Source: Trichomonas tenax (Eukaryota; Parabasalia; Trichomonadida; Trichomonadidae). Taken from it: 64,000 nt of DNA. Shown piece after piece: positions 1-10,764 of the stretch. The stretch's first letter is position 1; each line of letters begins with the position of its first letter. A program made the position numbers and the translations under genes. The notes under the pieces were generated by a model. That model made no database searches. It was not told the origin of the DNA and was given only the letters and a program-made list of their open reading frames with translations. Where the stretch lies: positions 18,032 through 82,031 of the forward strand of contig JALKBU010000109.1 of NCBI GenBank assembly GCA_023091735.1, read 5' to 3'.

Positions 1-3000
1 CTTGAAGAACAAGTGGATCAGCTGCAGTCAGATTTGATTTCTAAGACTAAAGAGAATGATCAACTTCTTAAACAGGCTTCGCAACTCAAGGATGACTTAA
101 CAAGTAAGATTGAACAGCTTAAGGGAGATCTTGAGCAAACAACATCGAAGCTCAATGATGCTTCAAAGCAGAAGCAAGATCTTGAGAAATCATCTGCTGA
201 AGAAAAGCAAAGGCTCAATGATGAATTCAGCAACTTGAACTTACAACTTGCAAATACACAGCGTGAAAGTGCTCAACAAGCTAAGAAGCTTACAAATGAT
301 AACAAGTTACTTACGCAGGAACTCGAGGAGGCAAAGAAGGATATCAATCGCCTTGAACAGAGGAATCGTGACCTCACGCAAGCAAAGAGCACTGGCGAGC
401 AAGAATATATTCGCAAGCAGACAGAACTCGAAGACCAGGCCGAGGCCCTTCAGAAAGAAAATACAAACTATAAGAATCAGAATGAATTATTGACAAAGAA
501 ACTTGATAAAGCTAACAACGAATCTGAAGTTCATATTGCTCAGCTTGTCAATGAACTTCAAGCTCTTACAGCTAAGCTCAAAGAAATGTCTCAGCAGAAG
601 AATGCAAACGAGGCAAAGGCAGAGCGTCAAATCAATGAAATGGAAGCAGAAATTGATGAGCTGAAGAAGGACATTGATATTCTCAGAACAAAGCACGACA
701 ATCTCAAGAAGAAGCATAAAGCATCAAATGACGAACACGCTGAGCAAATGTCACAAATCAGGCAAGAAAAGGATGCTCTTGAGAAAAAGTTGAAGGAAAT
801 AACTCAAGCTAAGCAACTTTGTGAGCAACAAAGCGCATCTGAAATCGCATCACTTAACGATCAGGTTATGCAATTACAGGGCAAGCTTGACAATGCCACA
901 AAGCAACTCGAAGCAACGCAGAAGAAATTACAACAAACTCAAACAGATCTCGGCGATGAGCTTGAACAAACTCAGCAAGCAAACATGAATCTTGAACAGA
1001 AGTTGAAGGATATGGCAAATCAATATTCAAAAAATAAAGATTCTTTGAACGAAGAAAAGGATCAAATCCAGAACAAGCTTCAAGAAACAGCCAAAGAAGT
1101 TGACAGCCTTAAACAACAAAATGAAGCTCTCAACAAGAAGTCCGAGCAAGATATTGATAATCTCAAGAATGAACTTGAAGCATTAAAGGCTCAAAATGCT
1201 CAAAACGAGCAGAAAGTTAAGGACTTTGGCAACCAGAAGGCCGCAGCAGAACAAAAGTCAGCTCAGCTTCAGCAACAACTCGATGATCAGGTTGCAGCAC
1301 TTAAACAGGAAATCGAAAATGGAAAGAGAGAAGCCGATGCCAATAACAAGAGATATCAGGCCACACAGAAAGATTTAGAGTCTCGTCTCAAGACAGCAAC
1401 AGATGATCTCAAGAATCTCGATCAAGATCACAAGAACCTCATCGCAGATAAGTCAGCGGCTGAAAACAAGAACGCTTCTAAGATCAATGATCTTGAAGAT
1501 GAGATTGAAAAGCTCACAAATGATTGCGAAACATTCAAGATTAAGAATGCATCATTGAAGAAGAAACTCACAGCAGCCAACCAGGATAATGTCAACAAAG
1601 ATGAAATGATCAGACAGATTCGTGATGAAAATGAAATAAAGATCAAAGAGATTAACAAGCAAAACAAGCAGAAGGAGTTGGAAATGAACAACTATCTTTC
1701 TAATCTTCAGGATCAAATCGATCAACTCCAAAACCAGCTCGCACAGTCTCAGAGAGAAAATGATACTCTTAACAAGAGAATCAACAATATTCAAGGAGAT
1801 AAAGATCAACAGGATAAGGAATATGCTGAAGAGCTCGAGAAATTAGAGAATCAATTGAAGCAGCTTCAACAGCAAAAGAACCAAGCAGATCAGGATAACA
1901 ACGAACAGAAGGAAGCACATGCACAAGAAATGCAGAAGATGCAACAGCAAATGGATGAAATTCAGAAAGCAAGTGATGCGAATGATAAGAAGAACCAACA
2001 GCAGGCCAAAAATTTAGAAGAGAAGCTTGAACAAGCAAATCAGTCAATTGCTGCTCTTGAAGGAAAGGTCAATGAAATGAATCAACAGAAGGCTCAAAAT
2101 GATCAGAAGGCCGCTCAAAATGCAACAGACATGAACAATGCACTCGATAAAGCTAAATCTGAAACAGAAAGTGCTAAGCGCGAAAATGAACTTCTGCAGA
2201 AGAAACTCGCACAATCAGTCGCAGATCTGCAAAAGCAAATTGATGCTATTACAGCTGAGAACCAAGAACTCAAGGAAGAAGCTGATAAGGCCAACGCAGA
2301 CTGTGCTAAAGCTAAAGAACAGTTGAACAAGGCTATGGCCGATACCAAGAAACAAATTGCTGACAAAGAAAAGAGCCATGAAGCCGAGCTCAGGAATTCC
2401 AATGAAGAAAAACAAGGAATGAAGAAGAAATTAAGTGAAACGACTATAGAATTATCAAAGGCTAAAGAGCAATTTCAACAAGCCAATGAAGAGAAAGAAA
2501 GAACACAAGCGAAACTTGACAATGAAGAAAACAAGAGAAAGCATGCTGAGAATCAGCTTAAACAGACAGCCCAGCAATGCACTGATCTCAAAGACATCAT
2601 CGAGCAAGCAATGCATGCAACAGGAGCAACAAACAATGATGACTTGATTAAGGCTGTTAAGAACAACGCTAACTCGCAATCAATTCTTGATAAAGCCTGC
2701 AGGAATATTGGCGTAGCTCCAAATGAACTTCCACAGACATTAACAAACATCGCCAACGAAAGAAAGCATATGATAAACACTCTCCAGATACCAGAAAAGG
2801 AAGATATAGGTTCTAAGGTCGATGCTCTTGTCAACCAACACAAGGAATTCTTAGACGAACTTAACAACCTAAAGGCATTCAATAAAAAGTTCTCTAAGGC
2901 ATTCAACTTCGAATTCACACCAACAGAAACAGCAGTAAAGAACGCTGCTAAAGCTGGAAGTCAGGCGCACGAAGACAGAGTCTGTGCTCAGGAAATTGTT

Positions 3001-6000
3001 GGGCGTGCACAGAAACTGGGCTACATTGGTGATAATTTAATCGAGGCTTCTGATTTTATGACAAATACTGTGAAGAAGCAACTCGGTGATGAACTTGACA
3101 GAACGAAGCAAGACAATACAGCAAAGCAGAACGCTATGAAAGCAATGCAAGAAAAGATCGATGAACTCACAGGTAAGCTTGATACTGCTTCCAAGCAAGG
3201 CGATGAGAAAGATAAAGATTACAACGCTAAAGTTAAGAATCTTCAGCAGCAAATCAAGGAACTTCAAGCCAAGAGCGATGATATTGCAAAGGATTTCAGT
3301 GAAGAATCTGAACAAAGATCGCAGCTTGAAGGAAAGCTTAAAGCAATTGTCGGAGCTGTCGGTGCATCCGATGCGGATTCTGCACTTCAAGCCGCTCAAA
3401 AGTCATTCCAGAAGTCAAAGACACTTGATGAAATTCTTGATGTTATCAAAGTTGATGAAGATCAAGCTGTTGATCACGTCACAGATTTGAACAACAAGAG
3501 TGGTGTTTTACAGTCCATTCAGGATATGATGAATACACCAAACTCAGACAAAGTTGCCCCGGTTGTGAAGAAATATGTAGATGAACGCAACAGAATTGAT
3601 CAATTCCTCGAAACAAACGGTGCTGTTCCACTTCCAGAAGCAGTCGAAGAAGTTGTTATGAACGAGAAGAAGCTTCTATTTGAGCTCGAAAATGCACAGA
3701 ATACAATCAAGAAGTTCTATGATGCAAATGGAATGACAATGCCTTCTCCAGGTGCATCACCAACAAAGAAGTCGCAGATCTTCAAAGATATCGAAAAACA
3801 GCGCGAAAGGGCCGCAGAAAACAAGGAACAAATCCAAGATGTCTTAGAAGAAGTTCACAAACTTGGTTATGGCGCTTCTACTCTTCCAGAGGCTGTTGAA
3901 GCACTCAAGAATGCTGTCCAGAAGGAAGAGAAGAAGAAACAAGATGTCCTTCAGCAGCAATTCAACCAAGAAAAGCAGAACATGCAGGATGAGAACGAAG
4001 AGCTTCAAGCTGCAAATGCTAAGCTTCAAGATGAAAACTCTCAGCAGCAAAAGAAGCTCGCAGAACAAAATAAGGCAATCAATGATGCAGATCTTGAAAT
4101 CATGGATCTCCAAAGCAAGGCCGAAACACAGACAGCAAATCTTGCAGCTAAGACCAAAGAGAATGAGGTACTTGCCAAGAAACTCGAAGATACAGAGGCA
4201 ATGCTGCAGAACGAAAAGAAGGAACATGATTCTGATAAGGCAGCAGCCGAAAAGAAGCTCAAAGATCTTACACAACAGAAGCAGCAACAAGAACAAGATT
4301 ATGCTCTTGAGAAGGATGAACTTGAAGACAACATCAAGAGGCTCTCAAAGCAAATTGAGAATGCTAAGCGTGAAAATGATTCAATAAATGGAAAGCTCGA
4401 AGCTAAAGAGGAGGAACTTAAGCAACAAGTTGCAAAGGCAAACGATGATCTTGAAAAGGCTCGTAAGCAAATCAATGATCTCAACAAGCAGGCCAAGCAA
4501 AAGGAGAAAGAAACACTTTCTCAGGTCACTGAACTTGAGGATCAAGTTGAAGAGCTTCAGAAGAATTTGTCACAATCACAGAGAGATAACGATGCTCTCA
4601 ACAAGAAGGTTCAAGCAATGCAGGAAGAACAAGCTCAGAAGGATGCTAACAACGCAGCAGAAATGGATAAACTCCAGAACCAGTTGAAGCAATTGCAGCA
4701 ACAAAAGGTACAGCTCGAACAAGATTTCAACAAACAGAATGAAGAGCAAGATGATGAGATCCAGAAACTCACTAAAGATCTCGAAGATATGCAGAAGCAG
4801 AACGATCAGAAGGTCAGAGAGATGAATAAGCAACAGAAGCATAAAGAAGACGAAGCCAACAACCAAATTTTGTCATTAAATGATCAGATTGAAGCCCTTA
4901 AGAGAAATATCAGCCAACTTCAGTCCAACAATGATTCGATCAACAAGAAACTCGCAGAGCGTGAAGAAGAACATGCAAACACAGTTGCTAACGACAATGA
5001 AGAAATTGATAAATTAAGGAAACAGTTGAATGAACTCAGCAAACAATTCAAGCAGAAAGAGAAAGAGCAAAACTCTTCAATCGAAGAACTCCAAGACCAA
5101 ATCGATGTTCTTGAAAATACACTTGCACAAGTCCAACGCGACCTTGAAAACACATCTAAGAAGCTCGCTGATAAAGAGAACGAGCTCGCACAGACAATTG
5201 CAAAGGATAACGAAGAACACGATAACTTGAACAACCAGATTAACGAGCTCAACAAGCAGGCTAAGCAAAAGGATAAAGAACAATCTGCTGCAATGCAAGC
5301 GATGAAGGAGCAAAATGAAGCACTTCAGAATCAGTTGAACCAAGCTCAGAAAGATAACGACGATCTCAACAAGAAGCTCAATGCAAAGGATGAAGAACTT
5401 AAGCAAACTATTGTTAAGGACAATGATGAAATTGAAAAGCAGAAGAAGGCTCTTAACGACACCACCAAACAACTTAAGCAGAAGGAGAAAGATTCTGCTG
5501 ACCAGGCCGCAAACCTCAATGATCAGTTAGCTAAATTACAGAAATCATTGTCTCAGGCACAGAAAGATAATGAGAACCTCAGCAAGAGACTTTCTGAAAA
5601 GGACGAAGAGCTCAAGCAGACAATTGCGAAGGATAATGATGAAATCGAGAAACAGAAGAAGGCAATTAATGAACTAAACAAGCAGTCCAAGCAGAAAGAA
5701 AGAGAGGCAGGAAACCATGTCATGGATCTTCAGACACAAATCGAAGATCTCCAGAAATCACTTTCGCAATCGCAGCGTGATAATGATGCACTTGGAAAGA
5801 AGATACAAAACCTTCAAAACGAAAATGAACAAGAGCAACAAGAGCACAAGGATGCAGTTGAAATTCTTGAAAATCAAATCAAGCAACTCGCACAGCAAAA
5901 GAATCAATCAGAGCAAGATAAGGCTAAACAGAAGGAACAATATGAGCAAGAAATCGAAAATTTCAACCAACAAATCGAAGACCTTCAAAAGCAAGGCGAT

Positions 6001-8229
6001 ATTAATGATAGAAAACATCAGCAACAGGTTAAATCACTTGAGGAACAAATTTCTAATCTCACTGGCGATAACAAGTCTCTTGAGGAGAGGCTCAATGCAG
6101 CAGCACAACAAAAGGCACAAGCAGAGCAGAAAGCAGCACAAACAAAGTCAGATTTGGATAAGGCTCTTGATGAAATCGAAGATCACAAGCAAGAAAAAGA
6201 AATACTGCAAAAGAAGTTGAATCAAACAGCAAATGATCTTCAGAAACGTGTTAAGGAACTTCAAACAGAAAATGAGACACTTCACGATGAGGCTCTTCAT
6301 AAGAATGAACAGCTCCAACGCGCTCTTGCTGAAGTCAAGAAGCAGTTGAAGGAGAAAGAGAGAGAACACGAGAATCTTTCTAGAATTTCAGGCGATGAAC
6401 TCACAGATTTGAAGACTCAACTTGAAGCACTTAAGGAACAATTTGCAAAGCTTTCAGACGAAAAAAAGGAGTCCGACAGACAACTGTTCCAAGTCACAAA
6501 TGATAAGAATGGCCTCGAGGAAAGACTTGCAAGACTTGAAAACGATAAGAAGGATGTTGAAGGAAAACTTGCTAAAGTCATTGAAGAAAAGAAGGAAACA
6601 GAACGTCAGCTTGCTCAGGCAGTGAATGATAACGATGAACTCGAAGACAAGCTCGACAAGTTATCCAATGAGAAGAAAGATCTCGAAGGAAAACTTGGCA
6701 AGCTCGATAATGAAAAGAAGGAATCTGAACGCTTGCTCGCTCAGAAGAACAATGATAATGATGATCTTGATGATAAGATTGCCAAACTTATGAATGAAAA
6801 GAAGGATCTCGAAAACAAGCTTTCTAAAGCAGCAGATGACAAGAAGGATCTTGAAGGTAAATTGGCTGCACTCACAGATGAGAAGGATCAAGAAGAGAAG
6901 CAATTGGCACAAACAGCGAGTGATAAGAAGGACTTAGAGAACAAGTTAGCTAAACTTAAAGACGAAAAGGCAGAAACAGAGAACAAACTTGCTAAAGTTA
7001 CAGCTGAAAAGAACCAAGCTGAGAAACAGTTGATGCAAACAAACAACGAAAAGAATGATTTGAATGACAAATTCAACAAACTCAATAATGAGAAGAAAGA
7101 TCTCGAAGGAAAGCTTGCAAAAGCTAACGATGACAAGAAGCAGACAGAACAACTTCTCGAGAAAGTCAATCAAGAGAAGAAAGACGCGGAAGAGAAACTG
7201 GAAGAACTCGGACGCAAAGATAAACTTGTTTCAGATCTCGATGGACAGCTTGCTCGAGTTAAATCTCAAGCACAAGCTGCACAAGATGAACACGCACAAC
7301 TCAGAGATCAGCTGAAACAGTCTGAAAACGATTTGGCCCAATCAAAGGCTCAAACAAATAATCTTCAAGTATTCATCGATAAACTCTGCGCAGCATTATC
7401 ATGTAAGCAATCTGATGCCATCCAGACAGCATCCAACTTGAAGCTTCTTCGCGATTCTCTTGCGAAGATCTTCGGTGAATTATCGAATGATGATCTAATT
7501 CTTGCATACAACAGTTTGAATGAATCGAGAAACCAGATCCAAGGAGAACTTTCATCACTTCGTGATTTTGTTTCTAAGATCATCTCAACAATTACAAATG
7601 GTGCAGCTCGTGTTTCATTTCCAATGGCTGCGGATATTCAAGCAAGAGTCATCACAATTGTCGAGAAATCTACAGCATTGGCAAGGAACGATAGAAGAGC
7701 AGTTTCTGAAGTTTTACAACGTGCTGGAACTGTTGGATATCAGGGAAATGACTTGAATGAAGCAGTTGATGCAATTGCTGACTATGCAGCAAGAATTCAA
7801 GCTCAAGAAAAACTTTTAGAGATCAGAGAAGAAATCGATCAAACACGAAAGATGCTCGAGAAAGAAGTAGAAAGCCGTTCACAGGATAATGCAGCATCGA
7901 AGAAGAAGCTTGAAGAGGCGCATCAGAGATTTGCTGATGCAAAGGCTGCTGCACGGCAGAAAGAAGAAGAGGCAGCAGCACAAATTCAGAATCTTGAAGC
8001 ATCAATCAGAGATCTCGAAGATAAACTTCGTATTGAAAAGCAGCTCAGAGAAGAAATCACAAGAATTGGTCAAGGGAAGACCGCTGATATGAGATTAATT
8101 AAGGCTAAGCTTAGTGACCAAGAATTTGCTACAATCGAGCTTATCAACAATCTTATGGCAAAAGAAAGAGAAAGCTCAAGGCTTATGGCCAATTTGAGAA
8201 AAGCCCGAGAAGAGAAGCTCGGTAAATAA
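1..8229 (+). CDS. giant coiled-coil protein, 5' end outside window
   Basis: The frame is open from base 1 with no stop until TAA at 8227-8229, so the start lies upstream and over 2,700 residues are visible. Almost all of it is charged heptad coiled coil rich in K, E, Q, D, N and L. Roughly residues 1460-1960 carry imperfect repeats of about 60 residues (LNKQAKQKEKE and LSQSQRDNDALNKK type). Residues 2150-2400 carry 14-residue repeats of the EKKDLEGKLAKL type. Three less coiled islands near residues 870-1300 and 2450-2610 contain a recurring LGYxGxxLxEA motif. Proteins like this in trichomonads are often labelled viral A-type inclusion protein by coiled-coil similarity only. A golgin-like tether or cytoskeletal linker is an inference; no catalytic domain is visible. 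Confidence 0.9.
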   Translation, partial: LEEQVDQLQSDLISKTKENDQLLKQASQLKDDLTSKIEQLKGDLEQTTSKLNDASKQKQDLEKSSAEEKQRLNDEFSNLNLQLANTQRESAQQAKKLTNDNKLLTQELEEAKKDINRLEQRNRDLTQAKSTGEQEYIRKQTELEDQAEALQKENTNYKNQNELLTKKLDKANNESEVHIAQLVNELQALTAKLKEMSQQKNANEAKAERQINEMEAEIDELKKDIDILRTKHDNLKKKHKASNDEHAEQMSQIRQEKDALEKKLKEITQAKQLCEQQSASEIASLNDQVMQLQGKLDNATKQLEATQKKLQQTQTDLGDELEQTQQANMNLEQKLKDMANQYSKNKDSLNEEKDQIQNKLQETAKEVDSLKQQNEALNKKSEQDIDNLKNELEALKAQNAQNEQKVKDFGNQKAAAEQKSAQLQQQLDDQVAALKQEIENGKREADANNKRYQATQKDLESRLKTATDDLKNLDQDHKNLIADKSAAENKNASKINDLEDEIEKLTNDCETFKIKNASLKKKLTAANQDNVNKDEMIRQIRDENEIKIKEINKQNKQKELEMNNYLSNLQDQIDQLQNQLAQSQRENDTLNKRINNIQGDKDQQDKEYAEELEKLENQLKQLQQQKNQADQDNNEQKEAHAQEMQKMQQQMDEIQKASDANDKKNQQQAKNLEEKLEQANQSIAALEGKVNEMNQQKAQNDQKAAQNATDMNNALDKAKSETESAKRENELLQKKLAQSVADLQKQIDAITAENQELKEEADKANADCAKAKEQLNKAMADTKKQIADKEKSHEAELRNSNEEKQGMKKKLSETTIELSKAKEQFQQANEEKERTQAKLDNEENKRKHAENQLKQTAQQCTDLKDIIEQAMHATGATNNDDLIKAVKNNANSQSILDKACRNIGVAPNELPQTLTNIANERKHMINTLQIPEKEDIGSKVDALVNQHKEFLDELNNLKAFNKKFSKAFNFEFTPTETAVKNAAKAGSQAHEDRVCAQEIVGRAQKLGYIGDNLIEASDFMTNTVKKQLGDELDRTKQDNTAKQNAMKAMQEKIDELTGKLDTASKQGDEKDKDYNAKVKNLQQQIKELQAKSDDIAKDFSEESEQRSQLEGKLKAIVGAVGASDADSALQAAQKSFQKSKTLDEILDVIKVDEDQAVDHVTDLNNKSGVLQSIQDMMNTPNSDKVAPVVKKYVDERNRIDQFLETNGAVPLPEAVEEVVMNEKKLLFELENAQNTIKKFYDANGMTMPSPGASPTKKSQIFKDIEKQRERAAENKEQIQDVLEEVHKLGYGASTLPEAVEALKNAVQKEEKKKQDVLQQQFNQEKQNMQDENEELQAANAKLQDENSQQQKKLAEQNKAINDADLEIMDLQSKAETQTANLAAKTKENEVLAKKLEDTEAMLQNEKKEHDSDKAAAEKKLKDLTQQKQQQEQDYALEKDELEDNIKRLSKQIENAKRENDSINGKLEAKEEELKQQVAKANDDLEKARKQINDLNKQAKQKEKETLSQVTELEDQVEELQKNLSQSQRDNDALNKKVQAMQEEQAQKDANNAAEMDKLQNQLKQLQQQKVQLEQDFNKQNEEQDDEIQKLTKDLEDMQKQNDQKVREMNKQQKHKEDEANNQILSLNDQIEALKRNISQLQSNNDSINKKLAEREEEHANTVANDNEEIDKLRKQLNELSKQFKQKEKEQNSSIEELQDQIDVLENTLAQVQRDLENTSKKLADKENELAQTIAKDNEEHDNLNNQINELNKQAKQKDKEQSAAMQAMKEQNEALQNQLNQAQKDNDDLNKKLNAKDEELKQTIVKDNDEIEKQKKALNDTTKQLKQKEKDSADQAANLNDQLAKLQKSLSQAQKDNENLSKRLSEKDEELKQTIAKDNDEIEKQKKAINELNKQSKQKEREAGNHVMDLQTQIEDLQKSLSQSQRDNDALGKKIQNLQNENEQEQQEHKDAVEILENQIKQLAQQKNQSEQDKAKQKEQYEQEIENFNQQIEDLQKQGDINDRKHQQQVKSLEEQISNLTGDNKSLEERLNAAAQQKAQAEQKAAQTKSDLDKALDEIEDHKQEKEILQKKLNQTANDLQKRVKELQTENETLHDEALHKNEQLQRALAEVKKQLKEKEREHENLSRISGDELTDLKTQLEALKEQFAKLSDEKKESDRQLFQVTNDKNGLEERLARLENDKKDVEGKLAKVIEEKKETERQLAQAVNDNDELEDKLDKLSNEKKDLEGKLGKLDNEKKESERLLAQKNNDNDDLDDKIAKLMNEKKDLENKLSKAADDKKDLEGKLAALTDEKDQEEKQLAQTASDKKDLENKLAKLKDEKAETENKLAKVTAEKNQAEKQLMQTNNEKNDLNDKFNKLNNEKKDLEGKLAKANDDKKQTEQLLEKVNQEKKDAEEKLEELGRKDKLVSDLDGQLARVKSQAQAAQDEHAQLRDQLKQSENDLAQSKAQTNNLQVFIDKLCAALSCKQSDAIQTASNLKLLRDSLAKIFGELSNDDLILAYNSLNESRNQIQGELSSLRDFVSKIISTITNGAARVSFPMAADIQARVITIVEKSTALARNDRRAVSEVLQRAGTVGYQGNDLNEAVDAIADYAARIQAQEKLLEIREEIDQTRKMLEKEVESRSQDNAASKKKLEEAHQRFADAKAAARQKEEEAAAQIQNLEASIRDLEDKLRIEKQLREEITRIGQGKTADMRLIKAKLSDQEFATIELINNLMAKERESSRLMANLRKAREEKLGK

Positions 8230-8944
8230 CATTATTGTATTTATTTTTTATATTTGTATAAACATATTTTGTATTAAAATTAATTCCTTATCTCGTGTTA
8301 ATTTTCTTGTGATACAGAGGCATTCTAGATCAATTATTCTTACAGTCATAATTGATGAACCAAATAAATTCAAAAGCGTGCATGACATAATAAAATTATG
8401 TTTGTTGTAAAATGATTAAACTTCTTTAATAAATGAAAGAAAAGTCCATATATATATAAATTATTTTTATTAATGCGCCTTCAATTAATAAATACCTATT
8501 AAAGCATTATGTGTTTGAGAGCTCAGAAATTTTGAATTGAGTGCGCATAAATATATAAGAACAATCATCAATAGATTCTATATTCAAAAATACTCAATGC
8601 TTGATTTCAAGTTAAATTTTTCTGGCTTCAAAATCTTGACCAGCATTGTAGTCCAGATCAATTTAAGCATTTATATCAATAGGCTGAATGATTATTAATT
8701 AGAAACTATAGAAAAATAAAATTTCACTATTGTGAAATTTGAACAGCTCTAAATTGAAAATAATTTTACCATAAAAAATTCTAAAGAAAAAAGCTATTAA
8801 ATTAAACTTGAAAGGCATAATTTGCGACGCAATGATGAAGTATTCATAAATATGTAAAAACTGAATTCCATTTGGGGTATTAAATGTTTTGGCAAATTTA
8901 TTTTTCTATGTTGCGTCACTTTTTATTATTTTCCATCATTATTT
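8230..8944. other. intergenic, promoter at right end
   Basis: This AT-rich stretch shows no convincing ORF or RNA gene. The right end carries two initiator-like sequences, TCACTTTTTATT at 8916 and TCATTATTT at 8936, serving the next gene. Confidence 0.6.
8936..8944 (+). promoter_or_regulatory. initiator (Inr) of the 8945 gene
   Basis: TCATTATTT sits directly before the ATG. It fits the trichomonad initiator consensus TCA(+1)Y(T/A), where A is the transcription start. A second candidate, TCACTTTTT, lies 20 bases further up and would give a more usual 5' leader. Confidence 0.6.
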
Positions 8945-9412
8945 ATGGAGGACTCTTATTTATTTGACGAAACTTTCAAACCAATTGAAGATTTCATCAG
9001 TTATCCAAATGCTGAAACTGCTGCAGATCGTGCTTTGCTTTTGGCATCAATAATTGAACTAATTTCAGATCTTGGTTTTGATTTAAGTCCAGAAACAAAG
9101 AAAATCAAAAGCAGTTATGGGCCACGAAGAACAGGTAGCCATGAAAAACAGAGACTGGACACGTACAAACAAAATAATGAAATCGACGCTTCTGAAGCAA
9201 AAGAATTAGTAAAGAAATATCATGGCGGAAAATTACCAAATGACAAGGATTTGAAAGCGTTATTAGGGATACTTGAAAAAAAGAAATTGATAGAGTTCAC
9301 AAGATCTGAAAAGAAATGTAAGGAATACAAATATATTCTCATTCAAAAGAACCTTAATTTTTTTAAAGAATTGTTTGAAAATGGAACACGCATTGGCTAC
9401 TATGGAGAATAG
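8945..9412 (+). CDS. hypothetical protein, 155 aa
   Basis: ATG follows a consensus initiator, which supports a real, expressed gene. I do not recognise the family. The N-terminal half is acidic and helical (MEDSYLFDETFKPIEDF, then a leucine-rich helix). The C-terminal half (about residues 70-150) is basic and reads like alternating helices with a short beta hairpin: KELVKKYHGGK, LKALLGILEKKKLIEF, then KEYKYILIQ. A winged-helix type fold is possible on that pattern but is only an inference. There is no signal peptide, membrane segment or catalytic motif. It stands alone between long intergenic stretches. Confidence 0.7.
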   Translation: MEDSYLFDETFKPIEDFISYPNAETAADRALLLASIIELISDLGFDLSPETKKIKSSYGPRRTGSHEKQRLDTYKQNNEIDASEAKELVKKYHGGKLPNDKDLKALLGILEKKKLIEFTRSEKKCKEYKYILIQKNLNFFKELFENGTRIGYYGE

Positions 9413-9810
9413 AATGAGCTATGTAATATATTAATAAGCGCTATTGATGACACAGTTTTGTTTTTCATAATATTAATGATAAACCATGGTAAAATATAAA
9501 GTTAAAAAATATTTCCGTTTTGTAATTGAAGGTGTTCAATTTCAAAAAAATCAGATTTATATAAATTTATCAATTAGGATACATCACTATATATTCCTAT
9601 TTATGATTCAGCAATATAGGTGAACAAAACCTCATCATAGACAAACTTCATCCATTTAATTCACATGTAAGTATGGTTAAAATAAAGTAATATGTTCTCG
9701 AAATTGATAATGAAATAATATTTAAATAATACAGCAACTATGCATCATTTGAATTTAACACATTGCTATAAAAATATTTCTTGAAAATTGTTTAAAAATC
9801 GAAGTAGTTA

Positions 9811-9879
9811 AAGTGGCCAAAAGGTGGAGTGTCCCTGTTTTTTTGTGCTGATGTGTCGTCACTTTTGGCGTGCACTGTA
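9811..9879 (-). mobile_element. possible solo Tc1/mariner terminal repeat
   Basis: Read on the minus strand the segment starts TACAGTGCACGCCAAAAGTG, closely resembling the TACAGTG...GGCCAAAA ends known from Tc1/mariner elements, including a TA at the very tip. A second, inverted GGCCAAAAGGTGG lies at 9815-9827, so the two could be the ends of a very small deletion derivative. No transposase ORF is present nearby and no second full copy of the end was found by eye in the window. Confidence 0.35.
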
Positions 9880-9897
9880 TAACACAACGTTGTGTTA
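9880..9897. repeat. 18-bp perfect palindrome
   Basis: TAACACAACGTTGTGTTA equals its own reverse complement and abuts the mariner-like terminus. It may be a transposon footprint, a protein-binding site or chance. Confidence 0.5.
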
Positions 9898-10039
9898 AGC
9901 AGTTTCCCTCAGACACAATAATATAAACAATAATTTATAATGTAAAACAACAAAATGTTTGCCATGTTAAAAATAATTTATTCAAATTGAGCACTTGAAA
10001 CAAACATGTTTGTCATCTCATCATTATGAGTGCGTGAGC

Positions 10040-10764
10040 AATCTATGGAGCACCTACAAGTACTTAAAGAGGTTCTTATGTTTCATATGATAGAGCATCC
10101 AGAGCAGCGCCATATATAAGTGCGGCAGCTGGAATTGATCATTTGCCTATAGTTTGATTTGCGGTTATCTCCGTGGTGCCTACTGCAGCTATGATAAAGC
10201 AAGTTGGGCTGCAAATCAAATGGCAAATGAAATAGTTGATTATCATTCTAAAATGCAAAACCAAGAAGAAGAGAAGAGGAATGAAGCAAAAATGATCATT
10301 AATAGCCAAAAGAATCAACCTAATAACATTTTATCTAAAAATGATGAAGTCAAAAAAGATGAAAACGCAGAAAAAGAGGAAAACAATGATAGTATTAATG
10401 AAGAAGAAGTTAGTGAAGATATCAAAGTCAATCCAGAGAATTTTGAAAATTCATCAAAGTCTAATATAATTGTTGAATCTGAATATCAAGAAATTCCAAC
10501 AAAAGGAGAAAAAGATAGTGTAGGTGAGATTGAAAATATACAAGAAAAATCTTTAAATGAAAATAAATCTCAAAATGAAGAAACCAAAGAGCAAAATGAA
10601 GGCTCCGATGAAAATGATGCGAATAATAAAGAGAGAATGTTAAAGATGATGAAGAAATTATTAAAGAAAAAGAAGAAGACATTCCAGTGAAAGAAGAAGT
10701 TCAGACAGTGAAGGAAGATCTCAAAGAGAAAGAAAAGCCAGTGAAAGAAAAAAATATATGTTGA
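10040..10764 (+). pseudogene. decayed acidic low-complexity gene
   Basis: The longest open stretch (to 10690) begins at a non-ATG codon. Upstream, in another frame and interrupted by stops, the peptide RGSYVSYDRASRAAPY resembles RGAYCSYDKASWAAN about 100 bases later, so a short unit was duplicated before decay. From about 10255 the sequence is highly charged (E, K, N, Q). At about 10635 the acidic composition passes to another frame and continues (DDEEIIKEKEEDIPVKEE) to a TGA ending at 10764, which marks a frameshift. No start with an initiator was found. I do not recognise the family and infer a pseudogene. Confidence 0.5.

Larger units (their letters stand above)
9413..10039. other. intergenic with mariner-like terminus
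   Basis: No coding sequence is supported. The interval contains a Tc1/mariner-like terminal sequence near 9811-9879 and an 18-base perfect palindrome at 9880-9897. Confidence 0.5.
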
